NCBI GenBank assembly: GCA_964555285.1
Contig: CAZKRM010000003.1
Coordinates: 87,400-151,399, forward strand
Length of the DNA: 64,000 nucleotides
Direction: 5' to 3'
Origin: JBBIQV01 sp964555285
GTDB lineage: Bacteria > Nitrospirota > Nitrospiria > Nitrospirales > Nitrospiraceae
Below the pieces are notes generated by a model. That model was not told the origin of the DNA, did no database searches, and saw nothing but the letters and a program-made list of their open reading frames with translations. A program made the translations under genes and the position numbers. Shown piece by piece: positions 1 through 8,903 of the stretch (positions within the stretch are counted from its first letter, which is position 1; each line of letters starts with the position of its first letter).

Positions 1-2312
1 TCGTACTGCTCGATCACGCGGGCGATATCGGAGAACGAGTCGGACAGGAAGCGCACGTTGTCCCCGACGAACTGAGTCGGCGTGTTGATTTCGTGGGCGA
101 TCCCGGCCGCCAGTTGCCCGATGGATTCGAGTTTTTGCGCCTGCGTCAATTCCCGTTCCAGAATCAGGCGATCCGTCATGTCCTCGCCCATGATGATGTA
201 GCCGACGCCCCGGTCTTCGCAGAGCGGTGAGATGGTCAACTTGACGAATCTCTCCTTCGCTCCGGGACCGGTCAACCGAATCTTCTCCAACCGGACCGTC
301 GTCAGCGTGTCACCGGCTTTTCTCATGGCTCCGAGTACCTCATCCCACCCCCACTCGATCGGCAGATCGCGCAAGGGTCGGTCAAGTGCATCCCTCAGGG
401 AGATTCTGAAGATATCTTCCGCTCGACCGGTCCATTCGCTGATGGTCCCCCGATCGGTGACTCCGATAAAGAAGGCTTCCACCGTCGCGAGGATCTGAGC
501 CTTCTCCCGCGCAGCCTGTTCAGCCCGCTCCTTGGCATCTCTCAGATGCTGCTCCGCTCGCTTGCGTTCCGAGATGTCCCGAAGGATCACCGTATAGGTG
601 GTCTCTGCCGTCAGGCTGACTTTGGCAATACTCGCTTCGGCAGAGAACTCCTCGCCGTTTTTGCGGAGGCCGACCACTTCCCTTCGCGAGCCCATCTCTC
701 TGGACGGACTCGAGGACACGCCGAATTCGTGGATGTGCCGGCTATGCGCCTGGGCGAACCGACTCGGCAGGAGTATGTCGATCGGCTGACCGAGCGCTTC
801 GCTGGGCGCATACCCGAAGACTTTCGATGCCCCCTGGTTGAACAGCGTGATCCGGTGGGCCTCGTTCATCGAGATGATCGCCTCTTCAGCAATATCGAGG
901 ATGCCCGCAAACCGCGCTTCCGATCGGCGCAAGGTTTGCTTGGCCTGCTTGCGGGCCAAGAACTGCGATATCTGTGCTCCGAGGCTGTCGAACGTGTCCA
1001 GGATCTTCTGGTCGGGCGGCCGAAGGGCGGTGGCAAAGAATTCCATCACCCCGTCAACCCGATCATCCAGGGTGAACGGAAACGCGAACGCCGCATGCAA
1101 TCCGGCTCTGACGGCGAAGGGGGCGCGGGGGAAATTGCCGTCGCGCGTCACGTCGGAAATCCACTCGACCTGTCTGTTCTTCCACACCCGACCGGGGAGC
1201 CCAACCCCCGCGACGAAGCTGCTTTGCCTGGTTCGTTCGATGAACGGGGCGTAGTCTGTTTCCCGGTCGGTCCAGACCTCAGCGCAGCGCAGCGCGTGGG
1301 ATTCCCCATCCATCCTCCACATGACGCCCACATTCCAGTTGAGAGTCTGGCAGACAATCTTCAGAATGTCCGGAGCGGCGTCCTCGAGCGTGCGTGATTC
1401 CAACAAGAGTTGCGTGACGGTGTGCTCCGCGCTCCGCAGGCGTTCATCGTGCTTGCGGGCCGTGATATCCCGTGCAAAGGCGCTGAACGTGAAGCCCCTT
1501 TTCGTCTCGACCGGGGTGACGCTGAGTTCGATCGGGAACAGGCGACCTTCCCTGTGCCACCCCTCGATCTCGATGCGTTTATTGAGGATCGGCCCCGTGC
1601 CGGTCGCCAAGAAGCGCTGCATCCCGCGTGCATGAGCTTCGCGGTAGCCGGGAGGAATAATGACGTCGGACAGGCGTTGTCCCACCACTTCCCCGCCGGC
1701 CCATCCGAAGATCCGTTCCGCTTGAGGGTTCCACCCGATGATCGTCCCTTGCTGGTCCATCAGGATGTGGGCGTCCAACGCATTCGCGATGATGGCCCGG
1801 GTGGTCTCTTCACCATGATGGAGCGCCTCGAACGCCAGTTTGCTGTCCGTGATGTTTTCATGGGAGACGACCAGCCGGAGACGGCCGTTGACGTCGAACC
1901 GCGAGAGACGAACCACGAACCAGCGTCGTTCACCCGGGCTATGGCACGGGTATTCGACCGCACAGACCTCGCGCGCACCGCCCATGACCGAGCGGATCCC
2001 CTCCGCCACCCGTTCGGCCTCTTCCGAACCGGCGGCAGCCGCAGACTCACAGACCGTGAGGTAGTTACAGCCGATTGAGGAGTTCGGGTCGCGCAACTGA
2101 TTGCCGTCTGCGAACTGCCGCCATGCGCTGTTGACGGCGATGATGATTCCCTGGTCATCCAGAATGGCGATGTGGGCCGTGAGGGCATCCAAGGTGCATT
2201 GGAGGAACTGCTGCGACTCTTCCAGAGTCGATTGCGCACGCCCGGCATGCTCCCGGCGGTACGTGGAGCCTCTGAGCGACGCGAGAACAAAGCTGGCGGC
2301 CTTTTTCAGCAT
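1..2312 (-). CDS. Multi-PAS/GAF sensor histidine kinase, 3' end outside window
   Basis: Sensor kinase read on the minus strand from an ATG at 2312 to the window edge (about 770 codons, C-terminal ATPase domain missing). Order seen by translation: a first PAS starting near residue 35 (AHIAILDDQGIIIAVNSAW), a second PAS (ANALDAHILMDQQGTIIGW) ending in a PAC-like DITARK, a GAF-like segment (TLEDAAPDILKIVCQTL), at least two further PAS-like stretches, then the HisKA H-box AAGIAHEINTPTQFVGDN with the phospho-acceptor His near residue 740. No transmembrane segment is visible, so it is probably cytoplasmic. A lone receiver protein lies 127 nt upstream in the same direction and is a likely partner. 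The signal is unknown; GAF/PAS suggests redox or small-molecule sensing. Confidence 0.9.
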   Translation of the reverse strand, partial: MLKKAASFVLASLRGSTYRREHAGRAQSTLEESQQFLQCTLDALTAHIAILDDQGIIIAVNSAWRQFADGNQLRDPNSSIGCNYLTVCESAAAAGSEEAERVAEGIRSVMGGAREVCAVEYPCHSPGERRWFVVRLSRFDVNGRLRLVVSHENITDSKLAFEALHHGEETTRAIIANALDAHILMDQQGTIIGWNPQAERIFGWAGGEVVGQRLSDVIIPPGYREAHARGMQRFLATGTGPILNKRIEIEGWHREGRLFPIELSVTPVETKRGFTFSAFARDITARKHDERLRSAEHTVTQLLLESRTLEDAAPDILKIVCQTLNWNVGVMWRMDGESHALRCAEVWTDRETDYAPFIERTRQSSFVAGVGLPGRVWKNRQVEWISDVTRDGNFPRAPFAVRAGLHAAFAFPFTLDDRVDGVMEFFATALRPPDQKILDTFDSLGAQISQFLARKQAKQTLRRSEARFAGILDIAEEAIISMNEAHRITLFNQGASKVFGYAPSEALGQPIDILLPSRFAQAHSRHIHEFGVSSSPSREMGSRREVVGLRKNGEEFSAEASIAKVSLTAETTYTVILRDISERKRAEQHLRDAKERAEQAAREKAQILATVEAFFIGVTDRGTISEWTGRAEDIFRISLRDALDRPLRDLPIEWGWDEVLGAMRKAGDTLTTVRLEKIRLTGPGAKERFVKLTISPLCEDRGVGYIIMGEDMTDRLILERELTQAQKLESIGQLAAGIAHEINTPTQFVGDNVRFLSDSFSDIARVIEQY

Positions 2313-2340
2313 CCTGCTAGAAGAACCACGCCATTGGCTC

Positions 2341-2389
2341 CGGCCTGAACGACGGGATCTGAACGATCGGAAGGATCGTCGTTCGGCCG
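2341..2389. repeat. Imperfect hairpin between response regulator and kinase
   Basis: The arms GCCTGAACGACG and CGTCGTTCGGC with inner GATC/GATC pair across a short loop. It sits in the 127-nt gap between the two signalling genes. It could attenuate transcription into the kinase gene; there is no U-run on the minus-strand transcript side strong enough to call a terminator. Confidence 0.5.
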
Positions 2390-2439
2390 ACCGTCAAGGA
2401 ACGACTCTCCGAGGGTTATCGGCAGATTCGGGAGAAAAG

Positions 2440-2805
2440 TTAAGACAGCTCCTCCCGTACCGCGTCGAGTAGTTGCTCGCGCGTAAAGGGTTTGGACAGC
2501 GTTCGCCGAGCACCCAGCATTTTCGCAATGTTCAGAACGTCCATGGTACCTTTGAACCCGCCGCCGGACATCGCAATGACTCGGATTCCGGGATGCGCGC
2601 GGCGCAGCTCCCCGATGGTTTCTAGGCCCTCCTTCTCCGGCATGAACATGTCGAGCAGGATCAGGTCGGCCGGCGAATTCTCAAGCTGTTTCAGCCCTCG
2701 CCCGCCGTCGCCGGCTTCCATGATGGTGTAGCCTTCCTTGTGTAGGGTTCGGCGTAAGGAATCTCTGAGGTTGTCGTCGTCGTCGATGATGAGAATGGAT
2801 GGCAT
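2440..2805 (-). CDS. Single-domain response regulator (CheY-like receiver)
   Basis: A 121-aa stand-alone receiver domain. The acidic pocket IIDDDD is at residues 6-11, the phospho-acceptor Asp52 lies in LILLDMFMP, the Thr/Ser position is in AMSGGG and the conserved Lys is in SKPF near residue 104. There is no output domain, so it probably signals by protein contact or works in a phosphorelay. It is read just upstream of the multi-PAS kinase in the same direction, which makes that kinase the obvious partner. Confidence 0.92.
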   Translation of the reverse strand: MPSILIIDDDDNLRDSLRRTLHKEGYTIMEAGDGGRGLKQLENSPADLILLDMFMPEKEGLETIGELRRAHPGIRVIAMSGGGFKGTMDVLNIAKMLGARRTLSKPFTREQLLDAVREELS

Positions 2806-2916
2806 CGCCCCTCCCGCTCGTGGCTGCCGGAACCGCGCGCCGTGACCGGCGCAGCATAATGAATTATCGGCCTCGCAACCGAGAAGCTTGAGCAGAGGGA
2901 GGGAGATTCGGGCGAG

Positions 2917-5355
2917 CTATTGATAGGCGGGGGTGACATGTCCCTGGGCGTCCTGCCAATGCGGGATCCAGGCTAAGGCGACGAGTCGGACGGAGATGTT
3001 GGCTTTGATCGGCTTGAGTGCGACGGTCTCCAGCTCACCGGTCATGCGATCGATGGATGCTGCAAGCGCTTCAGTTTCGGTCTTGAACTGGGCATCGAGA
3101 TCGACAATCTGCTGATCAATCGCAGCAATATTTTCCTCTGCCAGGGTCACATCCTTAGAATCCTTCATTACTCGACCAGCACCGCGCGCTACAGTTGTGG
3201 CTTTGCCAATTGTTGTGGCGCTGATAGTTTTTCGCCCTAGAAATGCTCCAAGAATTGTCGCACCGACTGAAATAGCAGTCTGAATCTGGCTCTGCTTGAC
3301 CTGTTCAGCCTCCCGTTCTCTCGTTTGCTCCGCTCGCCTTCTGCGTTCCTGCAACGCAGCTAGCTTTGGAGCATACTTCTGCCGGAGTTTCTCCTTCTGC
3401 TGGTCTAGCTGCTCTCGGGCCATCTGTTGAAGTCGAACGCGAAAATCTCGCTCAGACTCTCCAGGCTTAGACACCTCCTTAAAAGTCCGGCTCTTCAGGA
3501 GTTCAACTTTGTGAATCCGATAGAGCCAGCCCGCGAAGTCTTTACTCCATGCTTCATAGTTCTTACCTTTACTGGCGGCAGCTGGAAGTGCCATGTACTG
3601 AGCTTGCTCCCGAGGATTCTTCTCAAGATCGGCGACAGCAATTTCAACTTTACTCGCATCGTTCCAGTCGATTGGAGCGGGACTGTCCGTCATCGGTGCG
3701 AGGAAAGTGCATTCCTCCGTTACGTCTACACCAGCCTTTGCGTCCGCCACGCGGACCTGTGCCGACCCAAGCAGCATGGGTTTATAGAGCAGGCGAGTTT
3801 CGCTGGGTTGACTGCCACGAACAGGGATGAAGTACTGGGGAACGTCTGGTGGTAATACAGGCCGACCCGAGGGCTGAGCATTAGCTGTGGAGTTGAGAGG
3901 CTTGCTTTCTGAGGTGAGCACGGCTGCTGGCGATGCTGCGACCTTTTGAGGGTCCATTAACGTCTTGATCTGATTGCGTGTGAGCGGGCCTCGCAAGTAG
4001 GAAAGTGTCCATCGTGTCTGGAAGATGCTTGGTGCGTCCTCGTGAACGTTATTCATTAGAAAGATCCGGGTTCCCAGTCCTGCTAAGATCTCTTCCATTT
4101 TTTGCCTATCGAATTTCGCGCCTGAACTCGCCGACGCTCCTTCGAGCCCTTCGAGCACCCGCGCTTTATCGCGCTCGGTTTGCAATCGTCCAATGAACCA
4201 GGTGCCGGTATTGGCGAGCCCCTTGTAATCGAGATCGACAGGGTTCTGCGTCGCCAAGACAACGCCAAGCCCAAAAGCCCGCGCCTGTTTCAACAGCGTG
4301 AGCAGCGGCAACTTCGAGGGAGGATTGGCCACCGGCGGGAAGTAGCCGAAGATTTCATCCATATAGAGGATGGCGCGCAAACTCGTCGTCCCAGACTGCG
4401 CTCGCATCCAGCCGACCATCTGACTCAGCAAGAGGGTCACGAAGAACATGCGCTCGGCGTCATTCAGATGCGCGATCGAAACAATCGCCATGCGTGGCTT
4501 GCCGGATGACGTGTAGAGCAACGACTGAACATCGAGCGCCTCTCCCTCCAGCCATGATTGAAACCCCGGCGCAGCGAGCAGATTGTTGAGTTTCATGGCC
4601 AGCGCAAAACGATCTTTCGACGGGAAGAACGAATCGACGTCCATCACGCCGATCTTCGCCACCGGCGGCGACTGGATGGAGTGGATGAGCGCCGCGAGGT
4701 CAATGTCTTCTTCCTTCTTCCAGGTGTGGTCGAAGATGGTCGAGATAAGAATGTGCTCGCGGCTTTGAATCGGATCGGCCTCGACCCCGAGGAGACCGAG
4801 CAGGCTGGTCGCAGTCGTACTGATTCGCTCGCGGAACAATTCGGCATCGTTTCGCACGTCGGCAGCCGGCGCCGCGAACGACTTCAGGATTGAGACGGGC
4901 AGACCGGCATTGCTGCCCGGCGTGTAGATGGCGAAGTCCGCCGCGTCCCGCAGACGCTGGATGCGCGCACCGTCCTGTCCCCACTCGCCAAGCCCCTTCT
5001 TCCACAGTTCTGCTTGCTGAGCGGCAAAGTCCGCCGGAGAAAGGCCTTTCTTCCGCGCATCATCCTCGTTGATCCAAGGCGCGAAGTCTTCGCCGCGGAG
5101 CTGAGGGAAGGTGAGCAACAGATTCGCCAGGTCTCCTTTGGGATCGATGACGATCGCGGGGATGCCGTCGATTGCCGCTTCTTCAAGCAGGCCGATGCAC
5201 AAGCCGGTCTTGCCGCTGCCGGTCATCCCGACGCAGACTGCGTGGGTCACGAGATCTTTGGAGTCGTAGAGCAGCCAGCCCGGCTTCAGTTTCTTTTTCG
5301 CTAGGTCGTAGGGGCGACCCAGGTAGAACACGCCGAGCTTTTCAAAGTCCTGCAT
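2917..5355 (-). CDS. HerA/DUF853-type ATPase
   Basis: An 812-aa P-loop ATPase. Walker A GMTGSGKTG is at residues 43-51, a Walker B-like hhhhDE (AILYMDEI) lies in the middle, and an ATQNPVDLDYKGL sensor segment follows, as in HerA-like DNA-translocating or helicase ATPases (DUF87/DUF853). The C-terminal third is charged and probably coiled-coil (repeated RRRAEQTRERE-type sequence), interrupted by a short hydrophobic Ala/Gly stretch. Its reaction is not known; the family suggests DNA or protein pumping driven by ATP. It is followed on the same strand by nothing obviously related, and preceded by a foldback array at 5371-5441. The second half of the gene is lower in GC than the first. Confidence 0.8.
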   Translation of the reverse strand: MQDFEKLGVFYLGRPYDLAKKKLKPGWLLYDSKDLVTHAVCVGMTGSGKTGLCIGLLEEAAIDGIPAIVIDPKGDLANLLLTFPQLRGEDFAPWINEDDARKKGLSPADFAAQQAELWKKGLGEWGQDGARIQRLRDAADFAIYTPGSNAGLPVSILKSFAAPAADVRNDAELFRERISTTATSLLGLLGVEADPIQSREHILISTIFDHTWKKEEDIDLAALIHSIQSPPVAKIGVMDVDSFFPSKDRFALAMKLNNLLAAPGFQSWLEGEALDVQSLLYTSSGKPRMAIVSIAHLNDAERMFFVTLLLSQMVGWMRAQSGTTSLRAILYMDEIFGYFPPVANPPSKLPLLTLLKQARAFGLGVVLATQNPVDLDYKGLANTGTWFIGRLQTERDKARVLEGLEGASASSGAKFDRQKMEEILAGLGTRIFLMNNVHEDAPSIFQTRWTLSYLRGPLTRNQIKTLMDPQKVAASPAAVLTSESKPLNSTANAQPSGRPVLPPDVPQYFIPVRGSQPSETRLLYKPMLLGSAQVRVADAKAGVDVTEECTFLAPMTDSPAPIDWNDASKVEIAVADLEKNPREQAQYMALPAAASKGKNYEAWSKDFAGWLYRIHKVELLKSRTFKEVSKPGESERDFRVRLQQMAREQLDQQKEKLRQKYAPKLAALQERRRRAEQTREREAEQVKQSQIQTAISVGATILGAFLGRKTISATTIGKATTVARGAGRVMKDSKDVTLAEENIAAIDQQIVDLDAQFKTETEALAASIDRMTGELETVALKPIKANISVRLVALAWIPHWQDAQGHVTPAYQ

Positions 5356-5370
5356 GGTCCTTCCTTATAG

Positions 5371-5441
5371 TTCTGAGTGATGAGTGCTGAGTTATGAGTT
5401 ACAAGGCGCAACTCAAGACTCATAATTCAGAATTCAGAACT
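5371..5441. repeat. Foldback word array (GAGT/TGAG words)
   Basis: The left arm is built of near-repeats of AGTTCTGAGT, GATGAGT, GCTGAGT and TATGAGT. The right arm carries the complementary words AACTCAAGACTC, ATAATTCAG and AATTCAGAACT. About three quarters of the positions pair. The same words recur at 26738, 33860, 36183 and 50648. Confidence 0.75.
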
Positions 5442-5458
5442 CCGCATGCCGCATGCGG

Positions 5459-5788
5459 TTACCATTCCTTAAAGATCACGAACACCGCGCCGACCATCAT
5501 GCCGAAGCCGACAAGATAATTCCATTTCAGTTCTTCTTTGAGATAGAGGACCGAAAAGACGCAAAACACGACGAGGGTAATCACTTCCTGGATGGTTTTC
5601 AATTGGGCAGCGGTGAATTCGTAGTGGCCGATGCGATTGGCCGGCACCTGGAAACAATACTCGAGGAGGGCAATGCCCCAGCTCACGGCAATCGCAGTCC
5701 ACAAGGGCGTGTCCTTGTACTTCAAATGCCCGTACCAGGCAAAGGTCATGAAGATGTTGGAAATCGTCAGCAGCAATATGGTGTGCAT
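5459..5788 (-). CDS. DUF486 / DMT-type small membrane protein
   Basis: A 109-aa protein with four predicted membrane helices, starting MHTILLLTISNIFMTFAWY and ending YLVGFGMMVGAVFVIFKEW. The length and the pattern (HLKY, ALLEYCFQVPANRIG, FTAAQLKTIQEVITL) match the DUF486 family, a short relative of drug/metabolite transporters. Such four-helix proteins would act as dimers in the inner membrane; the substrate is unknown. It is an isolated gene between a foldback array and the restriction-modification island. Confidence 0.88.
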   Translation of the reverse strand: MHTILLLTISNIFMTFAWYGHLKYKDTPLWTAIAVSWGIALLEYCFQVPANRIGHYEFTAAQLKTIQEVITLVVFCVFSVLYLKEELKWNYLVGFGMMVGAVFVIFKEW

Positions 5789-5837
5789 ATACTCCTGCTA
5801 TTGAGGTGAGGATGGCAGACAGATTCTCGTTGAAGAT

Positions 5838-6701
5838 CTAAACCGCCAAATCGAACGGCAGGTCACTGATGTCTCTTAGACGGCGGCCATGAACTAATTG
5901 CATAAGCACTTCCAATTGATCCAAGTTGTCGACCTTCTTGACAGCCTCGACCAATTCCGCAAGTGCCATGTGATACACACAATCGATGTCGCCGGTTCCC
6001 ACAGCGATCGATGAGAGGCGGGTCGGCATCGGCTCTGCCGTAACCGCCATAATGTGGGGAGTTCTGCCCTTTCTATTCCGGATCAAGTTCAAAGCTTCCG
6101 TGCGGGTGTTCTGTGCTCGATCACTCCGAATGGTCCACTTACATGAGACGCTCGCATGAAGAATCCGGCCGGCAGGGGGATTGTTGGCTATACGAAGTGG
6201 GGTCAGAGTGGAAACCTTGTCGCCATCAGCTATAACAGTGCCCTTGCTGTTAATCGTGGCGTCTGTGACCGGCTTCCGGCCTATCACTATATCGGGTGTG
6301 ATCAAGTAATCTCCGCTAAGCGCCGTTGACAACGCCGGCTCATTCTTCAAGCGCTTTAGCAATGCGTCCAGAGCCGCCAAGTGCTCATACTGATCAAAGG
6401 CGGCAATACCGGCATCAGCCTGCGACGCAGAGAAAATCCAATCACCCGATCGGAGATGATGCAGACCTGTGAATGATGCATTAATGAACGACATGGTCAG
6501 CTGACTAAAGAGGGCACCCGCCGTCTGCCCATCAGGAGGGGCTTGGCATAAAGGATAGCCTAATATCTCGACGAGCCGGAGAGATATTGCTACGCTCGTT
6601 TTGCTTCCCTTGTCCGCCAGACTGGGGACTCCCTCTTTCAATCCCAGAATGTCGCGGCAGATTTCCCTATGGTACTGCTGCCTCAGCTCCTGGATAGTCA
6701 T
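5838..6701 (-). CDS. NgoMIV-family type II restriction endonuclease
   Basis: A 287-aa protein with the NgoMIV length and active-site layout: Asp137 in TPDIVIG, Ser186-Cys187-Lys188 in ASVSCKWTIRSD, and Glu202 in TRTEALN. This is the PD-x(n)-SxK-x(12-13)-E pattern of the NgoMIV/Cfr10I group. By homology it would cleave GCCGGC; that specificity is inferred, not visible. The start overlaps the stop of the vsr gene by 4 nt (ATGA), so the two are translationally coupled, and the methyltransferase lies upstream. The gene is lower in GC than its surroundings, as expected for a mobile restriction-modification module. Confidence 0.85.
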   Translation of the reverse strand: MTIQELRQQYHREICRDILGLKEGVPSLADKGSKTSVAISLRLVEILGYPLCQAPPDGQTAGALFSQLTMSFINASFTGLHHLRSGDWIFSASQADAGIAAFDQYEHLAALDALLKRLKNEPALSTALSGDYLITPDIVIGRKPVTDATINSKGTVIADGDKVSTLTPLRIANNPPAGRILHASVSCKWTIRSDRAQNTRTEALNLIRNRKGRTPHIMAVTAEPMPTRLSSIAVGTGDIDCVYHMALAELVEAVKKVDNLDQLEVLMQLVHGRRLRDISDLPFDLAV

Positions 6702-7141
6702 TGATCCCTAAAGCCTTTCCTAATGGATTTCGGCGATAACCCGACCCGTCTAAATCGAGAAACGAGTTTCTCTTCTGAAATCTGCCCGCAGGTCCAGAAA
6801 GTCAGAACCTTCCATCCCTTTCGACGCAATTGTCTCCTTTGCCGCTCATCCCTTCTTTTGTTGTTGGATATTTTCTCACGCCAAAAAGCTCTGTTGGTCG
6901 CGGGCAAGGACGCGCGACGGCAGTTCTTATGACCGTGCCAAAAACATCCGTTCATGAAAATAACCACGTTCTCCCGTTTCAAAACAAAGTCCGGTGAGCC
7001 GGGCAAATCTTTTCTGTGACGCTGGGGCCTATATCCGAACCTTTTCAGAACTAGACAGAGGGCCTTTTCCGGAGAGGTATTCCTCCCTGCAATCCGCGAC
7101 ATGATTTGTGACCGTTTCTTCTTGGAAAAGACGTCGGCCAC
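6698..7141 (-). CDS. vsr: Very short patch repair (Vsr) endonuclease
   Basis: A 147-aa T:G-mismatch endonuclease. Visible are the zinc and active-site features of Vsr: N-terminal RSQIMSRIAGRNTSPE, catalytic Asp51 in LPGSPDFVL, the FMNGCFWHGHKNC segment with His69 and His71, and GWKVLTFWTCG near the end. It nicks beside T:G mispairs made when 5-methylcytosine deaminates, protecting sites methylated by a C5 methyltransferase. It lies 16 nt downstream of such a methyltransferase and overlaps the endonuclease gene by 4 nt, so all three are probably one transcript. Confidence 0.95.
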   Translation of the reverse strand: MADVFSKKKRSQIMSRIAGRNTSPEKALCLVLKRFGYRPQRHRKDLPGSPDFVLKRENVVIFMNGCFWHGHKNCRRASLPATNRAFWREKISNNKRRDERQRRQLRRKGWKVLTFWTCGQISEEKLVSRFRRVGLSPKSIRKGFRDQ

Positions 7142-7157
7142 TCAACACCTGAAATCG

Positions 7158-8420
7158 TCAAGACGTTCTGGACTGAGCAGGGATGGCGTGAAAGGCAAGA
7201 TGCTCTGCTACGACCTCGGCGATTTTTCCAGCCAGCAAAGGAGGGACCGCATTTCCTATTTGCTTCGCAACTTCAATCTTGGTTCCGAGAAAACGGAAAC
7301 CGTCGGGGAAAGACTGGAGCCTTGCAGCTTCCCTGTGAGAGATGGGCCTATCTTGGCGGGGATGAAGATAGCGTCCCTTCTCAGGCTTGAAGAATTCCGT
7401 TCGAATAGTAAACGCTGGACGGTCCCACCACAGTCGACCGAAAAGATCCGTACCCCCTGATTTCTTTCGAAGCCAACAATCTGGAGTAAGATCAGGCCGT
7501 TTCCGTTGAAGATCCAGCCTATTCCCTCCCTCAGGGATGCAATGATACCTAGCTAAACTCTGCGATGTTGGAGTTCGTCCAAAATGAAGGTCTAATGGTG
7601 GGTCAACAAGTCCTACCTTGATGTCGGTACCGGCAGGTTTTGGGAGATCACCTATTGCCCTACCCACAGTTTCCCAGGGGAGCAACCCGGCTGAAAACAA
7701 ACTGGAAATCTTCTGCGGGTCGCGGTGTGTTGCGATCGGCATGTGAGGCATACCCAATAAACTTGCGATGACGATCGCTCGCCTCCTGCGCTGCGGGACA
7801 CCGTAGTCCGCACTGTTCAGGATTCCACTCACTAACTTATAACCCATTCGTTCTGCGTGGACCCGAATGTTTCTGAACTCTTCAGATGAGAGAAGCTCTG
7901 CAACATTCTCCATGACAAACACAAGCGGCATCACACCCTCAATGACCCGCATGTATGCTCTCCAGAGTTCTTTTCTCGGATCACCGGATCGTCGTTTGTT
8001 CAAAAGGCTGAACCCTTGGCATGGCGGGCCACCTATGACAACCTCTGCTTCAGGAAATCGAAATCCGGTGTTACTCAGAAAACTGTTGATGTCTCCATGT
8101 AGGCAATGGTCACCGAAGTTCGCATTGTACGTCTTAGCAGCATGCATATCGAAATCGTTTGCAAAGATAGGCTCGAATTTTCCGGTCTTTACAAAGCCCG
8201 ACGTGAAGCCGCCGGCACCACAGAAAAGATCAATTACTCTATACTTCCTTCTTGCGTATGGTGTCTCTTCTTCCGCGACAATATAGTTTCCATAGCACTT
8301 GGAAATAACACGAACCGAAGAGCCCCCGGCGCCTTTACGCAGGGATGCACTATTCCAGTATGTATATGAGCGAGAACTGGGTGGGGGAGAGCGTTGGGAG
8401 GATTTTTTCTTGCGCTTCAC
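7158..8420 (-). CDS. DNA (cytosine-5) methyltransferase of the RM system
   Basis: A 420-aa C5 methyltransferase. Motif I VIDLFCGAGGFTSGF is at residues 62-76, motif IV GGPPCQGFS has the catalytic Cys134, motif VI ENV is at 171-173, motif VIII-like QRRRRAIVIAS follows, and motif X QIGNAVPPLLAGKIA is near the C terminus. It would methylate cytosine in the site cut by the linked NgoMIV-type enzyme. The start is a GTG at 8420 without a clear Shine-Dalgarno; the first 55 residues precede the catalytic fold and are poorly constrained, so the true start may be further in. The upstream region is occupied by a 26-bp inverted repeat. Confidence 0.93.
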   Translation of the reverse strand: MKRKKKSSQRSPPPSSRSYTYWNSASLRKGAGGSSVRVISKCYGNYIVAEEETPYARRKYRVIDLFCGAGGFTSGFVKTGKFEPIFANDFDMHAAKTYNANFGDHCLHGDINSFLSNTGFRFPEAEVVIGGPPCQGFSLLNKRRSGDPRKELWRAYMRVIEGVMPLVFVMENVAELLSSEEFRNIRVHAERMGYKLVSGILNSADYGVPQRRRRAIVIASLLGMPHMPIATHRDPQKISSLFSAGLLPWETVGRAIGDLPKPAGTDIKVGLVDPPLDLHFGRTPTSQSLARYHCIPEGGNRLDLQRKRPDLTPDCWLRKKSGGTDLFGRLWWDRPAFTIRTEFFKPEKGRYLHPRQDRPISHREAARLQSFPDGFRFLGTKIEVAKQIGNAVPPLLAGKIAEVVAEHLAFHAIPAQSRTS

Positions 8421-8440
8421 TGTGCTAGTCGATAATGGAC

Positions 8441-8544
8441 ATAGTGCTTATCCGGTTGACTCAGCATGGCACAATATCTTGTAGAGCGCCGGCATGGGTC
8501 GCCTGATATTTCGAGGTCTGCTGAGCTAACCGGATAAGCACTAT
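8441..8544. repeat. 26-bp inverted repeat, MITE-like, upstream of the methyltransferase
   Basis: The arms 8441-8466 and 8519-8544 are inverted copies of ATAGTGCTTATCCGGTT plus a 9-nt tail, with 24 of 26 positions matching (GA/AG difference). The 52-nt loop carries one GCCGGC at 8488-8493. No transposase and no convincing target duplication are present. It could be a miniature inverted-repeat element marking the edge of the island, or an operator of the restriction-modification operon. The rest of the 8421-8903 gap shows no gene. Confidence 0.7.
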
Positions 8545-8824
8545 AGACATTTTGCGATTGAGTCAGGCTCTTCGCTTTCGCCATGGTCCAAGTGACGACT
8601 CCGCAGTTGGAGAACTATATATAGGGGCTCAGGAAAAAGTCAACCCAACATATCGACTAATGTAGTGAGCGACAGAAGTTTTCACCCGAGCACAGGTTTG
8701 GGGTAAGGTCTTGCAATACAACAATGTGTGAGTGCCAGACCTGTCCCACAGCCGTTCAGACCAAACAAGAAACTCGGAACTCGAAACTCCGGCGGGTGGA
8801 TGACGAACGACGCTTCACGAACGA

Positions 8825-8858
8825 CCCGCCTGCCGGAGCCCGGCGGCGGGCAGGCGGG
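8825..8858. terminator. GC-rich hairpin downstream of the helicase gene
   Basis: A 10-bp perfect stem, CCCGCCTGCC with GGCAGGCGGG, and a 14-nt loop that can pair further. It lies 45-80 nt past the helicase stop on the minus strand. There is no clear U-run, so intrinsic termination is possible but not certain. Further foldback sequence (CCGGCGGGT/ACCCGCC) surrounds it. Confidence 0.45.
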
Positions 8859-8903
8859 CGACGTGTCGGACAGGCTTCTGATTCATCTCATTACCATTGT
8901 GAT

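Noticed and set aside
546..1397. Long plus-strand frame opposite the sensor kinase
   Set aside because: Its sequence is Arg/Gly-rich without domains, and the minus strand encodes clear PAS and GAF sequence in the same stretch.
8441..8544. Integron attC site
   Set aside because: The inverted arms do not show the RYYYAAC/GTTRRRY core pairs and no integrase is near.
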